Positions 1 through 9,334 of a stretch of DNA of 20,013 nucleotides are shown here, piece after piece. A program made the position numbers and the translations under genes. The notes under the pieces are model-generated. The model did no database searches. It had not been told where the DNA came from and saw only the letters and a list, made by a program, of their open reading frames with translations. The stretch lies in the NCBI RefSeq assembly GCF_032854445.1, contig NW_027018505.1, positions 1-20,013 of the forward strand, in the 5' to 3' direction. How positions within the stretch are numbered: position 1 is the first letter of the stretch; every line of letters begins with the position of its first letter. The stretch is from Liolophura sinensis (taxonomy: Eukaryota > Mollusca > Polyplacophora > Chitonida > Chitonidae).

Positions 1-549
1 CCCTTCGGTAGCCCAGAAGACGTCAAATCTTTGGGCTAAGCCCATTTAACTCACCCAGCAATTGTCTTACTTCTAAGTGCAAGACAATCTCAATGTCTTT
101 ATCTACGTGTAGAAAAAGCAGATTATTTGTACATAAAAAACACAAGGTACTTGATACAGTCTGCTGTAAAAAGTACAACTAAACACTGACCCACATTTAT
201 AAGGTGCCAAAAGATGCGGAATTGGGCCAGGCATCGGCAGCTGTTAAAAAATTGCAAATATCTTTGGTTTCAATGGAGTAAGAGCCGTTGCTGGGCACGT
301 GATTATGACATAAATGATCATTCAATTGTCGCTACAGCCAAAAGTATTGGTCGGAGAGCAACGCGGTTTGCACCATTCGATTTCTCGTCACAAAATACGT
401 CGGATTAGCCTCTTACCAGCAGCACTGGAACAATTTTTCCAATTTTGCATTTTTGCCTGGTCTTTTTGTTAATTGAAATCGGCTACACTGTACTATGTAC
501 CATTCCGACTGGCCATTACTATATTCAACATTTGACTATAAGTTATGTG
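1..549 (+). repeat. Satellite monomer U1 (549 bp), mosaic
   Basis: The window may begin slightly inside the true unit, because the anchor is arbitrary. Tags: GACGTC, TAA loop, GTGCAAGACAAT, block B. The 5' part matches U22/U35 (CAGATTATTTG, TTGGTTTCAATGG, CGCTACAG). The 3' part matches U23/U36 (CAATTTTTCCAATT, CTATGTACCATT, CAACATTTG). The switch lies between about 331 and 409. Private mark: AAAAAGCAGATT. Confidence 0.93.
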
Positions 550-1097
550 CCCTTCGGTAGCCCGGAGACGTCAAATCTTTGAGCTAAGCCCATTTAACTC
601 ACCCAGCAATTGCCTTACTTCTAAGTCGAAGAAAATCTCAATGTCTTTATCTACGTGTAGAAAAACCACACCATTTGTACGTGAAAAACACAAGGTACTT
701 GATACAGTCTGCTGTAAAAAGTACAACTGAACACTGAACCACTTTAGTAAGGTGCCAAAAGATTCGGAATTAAGCCAGGCATCGGCAGCTGTTGAAAAAT
801 TGCAAATTTCCCTGGTTTCCATGGAGTAAGAGCCGTTGCTGTGCACGTGATTATGGCATAAATGATCATTCAATTGTCACTACAGCCAAAAGTATTGGAC
901 GGAGAGCAACGCGGTTTGCACCATTCGATTTCTCGTCACAAAATACGTCGGATTAGCCTCTTACCAGCAGCACTGGAACAGTTTTTCCACTTTTGCATTT
1001 TTGCCTGGTCTTTTTGTTAATTGAAATCGGCTACACTGTACTCTGTACAATCGCGACTGGTCATTACTATATTCAACTTTTGACTATAAGTTATGTG
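550..1097 (+). repeat. Satellite monomer U2 (548 bp), mosaic
   Basis: Tags: GACGTC after a one-base deletion (CCCGGAGACG), broken hairpin GAGCTAAG, TCGAAGAAAATC, block D. The 5' half is U24/U37-like down to GATTCGGAATTAAG. The 3' half is U26/U19-like (GCTGTGCACG, GGCATAAATG, GGACGGAG). The switch lies between about 773 and 840, perhaps by 789. Confidence 0.93.
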
Positions 1098-1648
1098 CCC
1101 TTCGGTAGCCCAGAAGACGTCAAATCTTTGGGTCTCAGCCCATTTAACTCACCCAGCAATTGTCTTACTTCTAAGTGCAAGACAATCTCAATGTCTTTAT
1201 CTACGTGTAGAGAAACCAGACCATTTTGTACATAAAAAACACAAGGTACTTGATACAGTCTGCTGTAAAAAGTACAACTGAACACTGACCCACTTCAGTA
1301 AGGTGCCAAAAGATGCGGAATTGAGCCAGGCATCGGCAGCTGTTGAAAAATTGCAAATTTCAATGGTTTCCATGGAGTAAGAGCCGTTGCTAGGCACGTG
1401 ATTATGACATAAATTATCATTCAATTGTCACTACAGCCAAAAGTATTGGTCGGAGAGCAACGCGGTTTGCACCATTCGATTTCTCGTCACAAAATACGTC
1501 GGATTAGCCTCTTACCAGCAGCACTGGAACAGTTTTTCCACTTTTGCATTTTTACCTGGTCTTTTAGTTAATTGAAATCGGCTACACTGTACTCTGTACA
1601 ATCGCGACTGGTCATTACTATATTTAACTTTTGACTATATGTTATGTG
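1098..1648 (+). repeat. Satellite monomer U3 (551 bp)
   Basis: Tags: GACGTC, hairpin destroyed (GGGTCTCAGCCC), block A. It shares AGAGAAACCAGACC and GCTAGGCACG with U27, but its end (TTTTTACCTGG, TTTTAGTTAATTG, ATATTTAAC, TATATG) matches U31 best. Private: an extra T in CCATTTTG, TTTCAATGGTTTCC, and AAATTATCATT, which removes the TGATCA palindrome. Confidence 0.93.
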
Positions 1649-2197
1649 CCCTTCGGTAGCCCAGAAGACGTCAAATCTTTGGGCTAAGCCCATTTAACTC
1701 ACCCAGCAATTGTCTTATTTCTAAGTGCAAGACAATCTCAATGTCTTTATCTACGTGTAGAAAAACCACACCATTTGTACATAAAAAACACAAGGTACTT
1801 GATACAGTCTGCTGTAAAAAGTACAACTGACCACAGACCCACATTTATAAGGTGCCAAAAGATGCGGAATTGAGCCAGGTATCGGCAGCTGTTGAAAAAT
1901 TGCAAATTTCCCCGGTTTCCATGGAGTAAGAGCCGTTGCTGTGCACGTGATTATGACATAAATGATCATTCAATTGTCACTACAGCCAAAAGTATTGGTC
2001 GCAGAGCAACGCGGTTTGCACCATTCGATTTGTCGTCACAAAATACGTCGGATTAGCCTCTTACCAGCAGCACTGGAACAGTTTTTCCACTTTTGCATTT
2101 TTGCCTGGTCTTTTTGTTAATTGAAACCGGCTACACTGTACTCTGTACAATCGCGACTGGTCATTACTATATTCAACTTTTGACTATAAGTTATGTG
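1649..2197 (+). repeat. Satellite monomer U4 (549 bp)
   Basis: Tags: GACGTC, TAA loop, GTGCAAGACAAT, and a variable block that starts as C and ends as B (CATTTATAAGG). Other markers are GGTATCGG, TTTCCCCGG, GTGCACGTG, GTCGCAGAG, TTGTCG and GAAACCGG. Closest to U28 and U32. Confidence 0.93.
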
Positions 2198-2746
2198 CCC
2201 TTCGGTAGCCCAGAAGACCTGAAATCTTTGGGCCAGGCCCATTTAACTCACCCAGCAATTGTCTTACTTCTAAGTCCAAAACAATCTCAATGTCTTTATC
2301 TACGTGTAGAAAAACCACACCATTTGTACATAAAAAACACAAGGTACTTGATACAGTCTGCTGTAAAAAGTACAACTAAACACTGACCCACATTTATAAG
2401 GTGCCAAAAGATGCGGAATTGGGCCAGGCATCGGCAGCTGTTAAAAAATTGCAAATATGCCTGGTTTCATGGAGTAAGAGCCGTTGCTGGGCACGTGATT
2501 ATGACATCAATGATCATTGAATTGTCGCTACAGGCAAAAGTATTGGTCGGAGAGCAACGCGGTTTACACCATTCAATTTCTCGTCACAAAATACGTCGGA
2601 TTAGCCTGTTACCAGCAGCACTGGAACAGTTTTTTCCACTTTTGCATTTTTGCCTGGTATTTTTGTTAATTGAAATCGGGTACACTGTACTCTGTACAAT
2701 CGCGACTGGTCATTACTATATTCAACTTTTGACTATAAGTTATGTG
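2198..2746 (+). repeat. Satellite monomer U5 (549 bp)
   Basis: Tags: GACCTG, CAG loop (GGGCCAGGCCC), GTCCAAAACAAT, block B. Markers TTGAATTG, CTACAGGC, CCATTCAATTT and CCTGTTACC match U29 and U33; CTGGTATTTTTG matches U20. Private: AATATGCC, TTTCATGG (one base lost), a six-T run before CCACTTTTG, and AAATCGGGTAC. Confidence 0.93.
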
Positions 2747-3294
2747 CCCTTCGGTAGCCCAGAGACGTGAAATCTTTGGGCTAAGCCCATTTAACTCACC
2801 CAGCAATTGCCTTACTTCTAAGTGCAAGATAATCTCAATGTCTTTATCTACGTGTAGAAAAACCACACCATTTGTACATGAAAAACACAAGGTACTTGAT
2901 ACAGTCTGCTGTAAAAAGTACAACTGAACACTGACCCACTTCAGTAAGGTGCCAAAAGATGCGGAATTGGGCCAGGCATCGGCAGCTGTTAAAAAATTGC
3001 AAATTTCCCTGGTTTCCATGGAGTAAGAGCCGTTGCTGGGCACGTGATTATGACATCAATGATCATTCAATTGTCGCTACAGCCAAAAGTATTGGTCGGA
3101 GAGCAACGCGGTTTGCACCATTCGATTTCTTGTCACAAAATACGTCGGTTTAGCCTGTTACCAGCAGCACTGGAACAGTTTTTCCACTTTTGCATTTTTG
3201 CCTGGTCTTTTTGTTAATTGAAATCGGCTACACTGTACTCTGTACAATCGCGACTGGTCATTACTATATTCAACTTTTAACTATAAGTTATGTG
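2747..3294 (+). repeat. Satellite monomer U6 (548 bp)
   Basis: Tags: GACGTG after a one-base deletion (CCAGAGACG), TAA loop, GTGCAAGATAAT, block A. It shares GTCGGTTTAGCC with U34 only. Private: TTCTTGTC and CTTTTAACTATAAG. Confidence 0.93.
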
Positions 3295-3842
3295 CCCTTC
3301 GGTAGCCCAGAAGACGTCAAATCTTTGGGCTAAGCCATTTAACTCACCCAGCAATTGTCTTACTTCTAAGTGCAAGACAATCTCAATGTCTTTATCTACG
3401 TGTAGAAAAAACCACACCATTTGTACATAAAAACACAAGGTACTTGATACAGTCTGCTGTAAAAAGTACAACTGACCACAGACCCACATGAATAAGGTGC
3501 CAAAAGATGCGGAATTGAGCCAGGTATCGGCAGCTGTTGAAAAATTGCAAATTTCCCCGGTTTCCATGGAGTAAGAGCCGTTGCTGTGCACGTGATTATG
3601 ACATCAATGATCATTCAATTGTCACTACAGCCAAAAGTATTGGTCGGAGAGCAACGCGGTTTGCACCATTCGATTTGTCGTCACAAAATACGTCGGATTA
3701 GCCTCTTACCAGCAGCACTGGAACAGTTTTTCCACTTTTGCATTTTTGCCTGGTCTTTTTGTTAATTGAAACCGGCTACACTGTACTCTGTACAATCGCG
3801 ACTGGTCATTACTATATTCAACTTTTGACTATTAGTTATGTG
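3295..3842 (+). repeat. Satellite monomer U7 (548 bp)
   Basis: Tags: GACGTC, hairpin with one C lost (AAGCCATTT), GTGCAAGACAAT, block C. It has GGTATCGG, TTTCCCCGG, TTGTCG and GAAACCGG. It forms a near-duplicate tandem pair with U8. Private: an extra A before CCACACC, one A fewer in ATAAAAACAC, and ACTATTAG in the TATA-like motif. Confidence 0.93.
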
Positions 3843-4390
3843 CCCTTCGGTAGCCCAGAAGACCTGAAATCTTTGGGCTAAGCCCATTTAACTCACCCAG
3901 CAATTGTCTTACTTCTAAGTGCAAGACAATCTCAATGTCTTTATCTACGTGTAGAAAAACCACACCATTTGTACATAAAAAACACAAGGTACTTGATACA
4001 GTCTGCTGTAAAAAGTACAACTGACCACAGACCCACATGAATAAGGTGCCAAAAGATGCGGAATTGAGCCAGGTATCGGCAGCTGTTGAAAAATTGCAAA
4101 TTTCCCCGGTTTCCATGGAGTAAGAGCCGTTGCTGTGCACGTGACTATGACATCAATGATCATTCAATTGTCACTACAGCCAAAAATATTGGTCGGAGAG
4201 CAACGCGGTTTGCACCATTCGATTTGTCGTCACAAAATACGTCGGATTAGCCTCTTACCAGCAGCACTGGAACAGTTTTTCCACTTTTGCATTTTTGCCT
4301 GGTCTTTTGTTAATTGAAACCGGCTACACTGTACTCTGTACAATCGCGACTGGTCATTACTATATTCAACTTTTGACTATAAGTTATGTG
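3843..4390 (+). repeat. Satellite monomer U8 (548 bp)
   Basis: Tags: GACCTG, TAA loop, GTGCAAGACAAT, block C. It is close to U7 except for tag 1. Private: GTGACTATGAC, AAAAATATTGG and a short T-run in GGTCTTTTGTT. Confidence 0.93.
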
Positions 4391-4938
4391 CCCTTCGGTA
4401 GCCCAGAAGACCTGAAATCTTTGGGCCAGGCCCATTTAACTCACCCAGCAATTGTCTTACTTCTAAGTCCAAGACAATCTCAATGTCTTTATCTACGTGT
4501 AGAAAAACCACACCATTTGTACATAAAAAACACAAGGTACTTGATACAGTCTGCTGTAAAAAGTACAACTGAACACTGACCCACTTCAGTAAGGTGCCAA
4601 AAGATGCAGAATTGAGCCAGGCATCGGCAGCTGTTAAAAATTGCAAATATACCTGGTTTCCATGGAGTAAGAGCCTTTGCTGGGCACGTGATTATGACAT
4701 CAATGATCATTCAATTGTCGCTACAGCCAAAAGTGTTGGTCGCAGAGCAACGCGGTTTGCACCATTCGATTTCTCGTCACAAAATACGTCGGATTAGCCT
4801 CTTACCAGCAGCACTGGAACAGTTTTTCCACTTTTGCATTTTTGCCTGGTCTTTTTGTTAATTGAAATCGGCTACACTGTACTCTGTACAATCGCGACTG
4901 GTCATTACTATATTCAACTTTTGACTATAAGTTATGTG
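4391..4938 (+). repeat. Satellite monomer U9 (548 bp)
   Basis: Tags: GACCTG, CAG loop, GTCCAAGACAAT, block A. It shares GATGCAGAATT, AATATACC and GCCTTTGCTGG with U11. Private: one A fewer in GTTAAAAATTG, and AAAAGTGTTGGTCGCAG. Confidence 0.93.
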
Positions 4939-5486
4939 CCCTTCGGTAGCCCAGAAGACGTCAAATCTTTGGGCTAAGCCCATTTAACTCACCCAGCAAT
5001 TGTCTTACTTCTAAGTCCAAGACAATCTCAATGTCTTTATCTACGTGTAGAAAAACCAGACCATTTGTACATAAAAACCACAAGGTACTTGATACAGTCT
5101 GCTGTAAAAGTACAACTGACCACAGACCCACATGAATAAGGTGCCAAAAGATGCGGAATTGAGCCAGGTATCGGCAGCTGTTAAAAAATTGCAAATTTCC
5201 CCGGTTTCCATGGAGTAAGAGCCGTTGCTGTGCACTTGATTATGACATAAATGATCATTCAATTGTCACTACAGCCAAAAGTATTGGTCGCAGAGCAACG
5301 CGGTTTGCACCATTCGATTTGTCGTCACAAAATACGTCGGATTAGCCTCTTACCAGCAGCACTGGAACAGTTTTTCCACTTTTGCATTTTTGCCTGGTCT
5401 TTTTGTTAATTGAAACCGGCTACACTGTACTCTGTACAATCGCGACTGGTCATTACTATATTCAACTTTTGACTATAAGTTATGTG
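4939..5486 (+). repeat. Satellite monomer U10 (548 bp)
   Basis: Tags: GACGTC, TAA loop, GTCCAAGACAAT, block C. It shares ATAAAAACCAC, TGTAAAAGTAC and GTGCACTTGATT (E-box lost) with U12. It has CCAGACC and GTTAAAAAATTG where most C-block units have CCACACC and GTTGAAAA. Confidence 0.93.
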
Positions 5487-6036
5487 CCCTTCGGTAGCCC
5501 AGAAGACCTGAAATCTTTGGGCCAGGCCCATTTAACTCACCCAGCAATTGTCTTACTTCTAAGTCCAAGACAATCTCAATGTCTTTATCTACGTGTAGAA
5601 AAACCACACCATTTGTACATAAAAAACACAAGGTACTTGATACAGTCTGCTGTAAAAAGTACAACTGAACACTGACCCACTTCAGTAAGGTGCCAAAAGA
5701 TGCAGAATTGAGCCAGGCATCGGCAGCTGTTAAAAAATTGCAAATATACCTGGTTTCCATGGAGTAAGAGCCTTTGCTGGGCACGTGATTATGACATCAA
5801 TGATCATTCAATTGTCGCTACAGCCAAAAGTATTGGTCGGAGAGCAACGCGGTTTCCACCATTCGATTTCTCGTCACAAAATACGTCGGATTAGCCTCTT
5901 ACCAGCAGCACTGGAACAGTTTTTTCCACTTTTGCATTTTTGCCTGGTCTTTTTGTTAATTGAAATCGGCTACACTGTACTCTGTACAATCGCGACTGGT
6001 CATTACTATATTCAACTTTTGACTATAAGTTATGTG
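5487..6036 (+). repeat. Satellite monomer U11 (550 bp)
   Basis: Tags: GACCTG, CAG loop, GTCCAAGACAAT, block A. It is a near-copy of U9. Private: GGTTTCCACC where other units have GGTTTGCACC, and one extra T in the run before CCACTTTTG. Confidence 0.93.
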
Positions 6037-6584
6037 CCCTTCGGTAGCCCAGAAGACGTCAAATCTTTGGGCTAAGCCCATTTAATTCACCCAGCAATTG
6101 TCTTACTTCTAAGTCCAAGACAATCTCAATGTCTTTATCTACGTGTAGAAAAACCACACCATTTGTACATAAAAACCACAAGGTACTTGATACAGTCTGC
6201 TGTAAAAGTACAACTGACCACAGAACCACATGAATAAGGTGCCAAAAGATGCGGAATTGAGTCAGGTATCGGCAGCTGTTGAAAAATTGCAAATTTCCCC
6301 GGTTTCCATGGAGTAAGAGCCGTTGCTGTGCACTTGATTATGATATAAATGATCATTCAATTGTCGCTACAGCCAAAAGTATTGGTTGGAGAGCAACGCG
6401 GTTTGCACCATTCGATTTCTCGTCACAAAATACGTCGGATTAGCCTCTTACCAGCAGCACTGGAACAGTTTTTCCACTTTTGCATTTTTGCCTGGTCTTT
6501 ATGTTAATTGAAATCGGCTACACTGTACTCTGTACAATCGCGACTGGTCATTACTATATTCAACTTTTGACTATAAGTTATGTG
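6037..6584 (+). repeat. Satellite monomer U12 (548 bp)
   Basis: Tags: GACGTC, TAA loop, GTCCAAGACAAT, block C with AGAACCAC. It is a near-copy of U10 in its first 320 bases. It then carries CGCTACAG, TTCTCG and GAAATCGG, where U10 has CACTACAG, TTGTCG and GAAACCGG, so the 3' third comes from another unit type. Private: TTTAATTCAC, GAGTCAGG, TGATATAAATG and ATTGGTTGG. Confidence 0.92.
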
Positions 6585-7133
6585 CCCTTCGGTAGCCGAG
6601 AAGACCTGAAATCTTTGGGCTAAGCCCATTTATCTCACCCAGCAATTGTCTTACTTCTAAGTGCAAGACAATCTCAATGTCTTTATCTACGTGTAGAAAA
6701 ACCACACCATTTGTACGTGAAAAACACAAGGTACTTGATACAGTCTGCTGTAAAAAGTACAACTGAACACTGACCCACTCCAGTAAGGTGCCAAAAGATG
6801 CGGAATTGAGCCAGGCATCGGCAGCTGTTGAAAAATTGCAAATTTCCCTGGTTTCCATGGAGTAAGAGCCGTTGCTGGGCACGTGATTATGACATCAATG
6901 ATCATTTAATTGTCACTACAGCCAAAAGTATTGGTCGCAGAGCAACGCGGTTTGCACCATTCGATTTGTCGTCACAAAATACGTCGGATTAGCCTCTTAC
7001 CAGCAGCACTGGAACAGTTTTTCCACTTTTGCATTTTTGCCTGGTCTTTTTGTTAATTGAAATCGGCTACACTGTACTCTGTACAATCGCGACTGGTCAT
7101 TACTATATTCAACTTTTGACTATAAGTTATGTG
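6585..7133 (+). repeat. Satellite monomer U13 (549 bp)
   Basis: Tags: GACCTG, TAA loop, GTGCAAGACAAT, block A with CACTCCAGT. Private: TAGCCGAGAAG, TTTATCTCAC and ATCATTTAATTG. GTCGCAGAG with TTGTCG is otherwise found in C-block units. No long-range partner is visible. Confidence 0.92.
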
Positions 7134-7682
7134 CCCATCGGTAGCCCAGAAGACGTCAAATCTTTGGGCTAAGCCCATTTAACTCACCCAGCAATTGCCT
7201 TACTTCTAAGTGCAAGACAATCTCAATGTCTTTATCTACGTGTAGAAAAACCACACCATTTGTACATAAAAAACACAAAGTACTTGATACAGTCTGCTGT
7301 AAAAAGTACAACTAAACACTGACCCACATTTATAAGGTGCCAAAAGATGCGGAATTGGGCCAGGCATCGGCAGCAGTTGAAAAATTGCAAATGTCCATGG
7401 TTTCCATGGAGTAAGAGCCGTTGCTGGGCACGTGATTATGACATCAATGATCATTCAATTGTCGCTACAGCCAAAAGTATTGGTCGGAGAGCAACGCGGT
7501 TTGCACCATTCGATTTCTCGTCACAAAATACGTCGGATTAGCCTCTTACCAGCAGCACTGGAACAGTTTTTTTACTTTTGCATTTTTGCCTGGTCTTTAT
7601 GTTAATTGAAATCGGCTACACTGTACTCTGTACAATCGCGACTGGTCATTACTATATTCAACTTTTGACTATAAGTTATGTG
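7134..7682 (+). repeat. Satellite monomer U14 (549 bp)
   Basis: Tags: GACGTC, TAA loop, GTGCAAGACAAT, block B. Private: CCCATCGG at the anchor, CACAAAGTAC, CAGCAGTTG (PvuII palindrome lost), AAATGTCCATGG and a TTTTTTTACTTTT run. GTCTTTATGTT is shared with U12 and U18. Confidence 0.92.
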
Positions 7683-8235
7683 CCCTTCGGTAGCCCAGAA
7701 GACGCGAAATCTTTGCGCTAAGCCCATTTAACTCACCCAGCAATTGCCTCACTTCTAAGTGCAAGACAATCTCAATGTCTTTATCTACGTGTAGAAAAAA
7801 CCACACAATTTGTACTTGAAAAAAAACACAAGGTACTTGATACAGTCTGCTGTAAAAAGTACAACTGAACACTGACCCACTTCAGTAAGGTGCCAAAAGA
7901 TGCGGAATAAAGCCAGGCATCGGCAGCTGTTGAAAAATTGCAAATTTCCCTGGTTTCCATGGAGTAAGAGCCGTTGCTGGGCACGTGATTATGACATAAA
8001 TGATCATTCAATTCTCATTACAGCCAAAAGTATTGGTCGGAGAGCAACGCGGATTGCACCATTCGATTTCTCGTCACAAAATACGTCGGATTAGCCTCTT
8101 ACCAGCAGCACTGGAACAGTTTTTCCACTTTTGCATTTTTGCCTGGTCTTTTTGTTAATTGAAATCGGCTACACTGTACTCTGTACAATCGCGACTGGTC
8201 ATTACTATATTCAACTTTTGACTATAAGTTATGTG
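7683..8235 (+). repeat. Satellite monomer U15 (553 bp, longest)
   Basis: Tags: GACGCG, hairpin altered (TGCGCTAAGCCCA), GTGCAAGACAAT, block A. The extra length comes from A-runs (AAAAAACCAC; CTTGAAAAAAAACAC). Private: TGCCTCACTTC, GGAATAAAGCC, ATTCTCATTAC. GCGGATTGCACC is shared with U18, U24 and U25. Confidence 0.92.
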
Positions 8236-8785
8236 CCCTTCGGTAGCTCAGAAGACCTGAAATCTTTGGGCTAAGCCCATTTAACTCACCCAGCAATTGC
8301 CTTACTTCTAAGTCCAAGATAATCTCAATGTCTTTATCTACGTGTAGAAAAACCAGACCATTTGTACGTGAAAAACACAAGGTACTTGATACAGTCTGCT
8401 GTAAAAAGTACAACTGAACACTGACCCACATGAATAAGGTGCTAAAAGATGCGGAATTGAGCCAGGTATCGGCAGCTGTTGAAAAATTGCAAATTTCCCC
8501 TGGTTTCCATGGAGTAAGAGCCGTTGCTGGGCACGTGATTATGACATAAATGATCATTCAATTGTCACTATAGGCAAAAGTATTAGTCGGAGAGCAACGC
8601 GGTTTGCACCATTCGATTTCTCGTCACAAAATACGTCGGATTAGCCTCTTACCAGCAGCACTGGAACAATTTTTCCAATTTTGCATTTTTGCCTGGTGTT
8701 TTTGTTAATTAAAATCGGCTACACTGTACTCTGTACAATCGCGACTGGTCATTACTATATTCAACTTTTGACTATATGTTATGTG
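8236..8785 (+). repeat. Satellite monomer U16 (550 bp), mixed type
   Basis: Tags: GACCTG, TAA loop, GTCCAAGATAAT, and a variable block with A start and C end (CATGAATAAGG). It has GGTATCGG, CAATTTTTCCAATT (otherwise U1, U23, U36) and TATATG at the end. Private: TAGCTCAG, GTGCTAAAAG, TTCCCCTGG, CTATAGGC, ATTAGTCGG, GGTGTTTTTG, TTAAAATCGG. The mixture suggests several recombination events. Confidence 0.92.
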
Positions 8786-9334
8786 CCCTTCGGTAGCCCA
8801 GAAGACGTGAAATCTTTGGGCTAAGCCCATTTAACTCACCCAGCAATTGCCTTACTTCTAAGTCGAAGACAATCTCAATGTCTTTATCTACGTGTAGAAA
8901 AACCACACCATTTGTACATGAAAAACACAAGGTACTTGATACAGTCTGCTGTAAAAAGTACAACTGAACACTGACAAACTTCAGTAAGGTGCCAAAAGAT
9001 TCGGAATTGAGCCAGGCATCGGCAGCTGTTGAAAAATTGCAAATTTCCCTGGTTTCCATGGAGTAAGAGCCGTTGCTACGCACGTGATTATGACATAAAT
9101 GATCATTCAATTGTCGCTACAGCCAAAAGTATTGGTCGGAGAGCAACGCGGATTGGACCATTCGATTTCTCGTCACAAAATACGTCGAATTAGCCTCTTA
9201 CTAGTAGAACTGGAACAGTTTTTCCACTTTTGCATTGTTGCCTGGTCTTTTTGTTAATTGAAACCGGCTACACTGTACTCTGTACAATCGCGACTGGTCA
9301 TTACTATATTCAACTTTTGACTATAAGTTATGTG
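8786..9334 (+). repeat. Satellite monomer U17 (549 bp)
   Basis: Tags: GACGTG, TAA loop, GTCGAAGACAAT, block A with GACAAACTTC. Markers GATTCGG, GCTACGCACG and TTACTAGTAG link it to U24. Private: GGATTGGACC, GTCGAATTAG, AGTAGAACTGG and TTTGCATTGTTG. Confidence 0.93.

Larger units (their letters stand above)
1649..3294 (+). repeat. Trimer U4-U6, related to U28-U30 and U32-U34
   Basis: The unit order and most markers match the two downstream trimers. Differences are a mixed C/B variable block in U4, CTGGTATTTTTG in U5 (shared instead with U20), and allele A rather than E in U6. U6 does share GTCGGTTTAGCC with U34 only, which ties this copy more closely to U32-U34 than to U28-U30. Confidence 0.72.
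4391..6584 (+). repeat. Local dimer duplication, U9-U10 and U11-U12
   Basis: Two consecutive dimers (4391-5486, 1096 bp; 5487-6584, 1098 bp) share markers seen nowhere else in the window. U9 and U11 have GATGCAGAATT, AATATACCTGG and GAGCCTTTGCTGG. U10 and U12 have ATAAAAACCACAAGG, a shortened TGTAAAAGTAC and GTGCACTTGATT. The block alleles alternate A, C, A, C. Later private changes, such as TTTAATTCAC and ATTGGTTGG in U12, show that the copies have diverged somewhat since the duplication. Confidence 0.88.

Noticed and set aside
2666-3043. 125-codon minus-strand ORF as a distinct gene
   Set aside because: It is the recurring antisense frame lengthened across a unit boundary by the one-base deletion in U6 (CCAGAGACG); a similar event lengthens it in U25.
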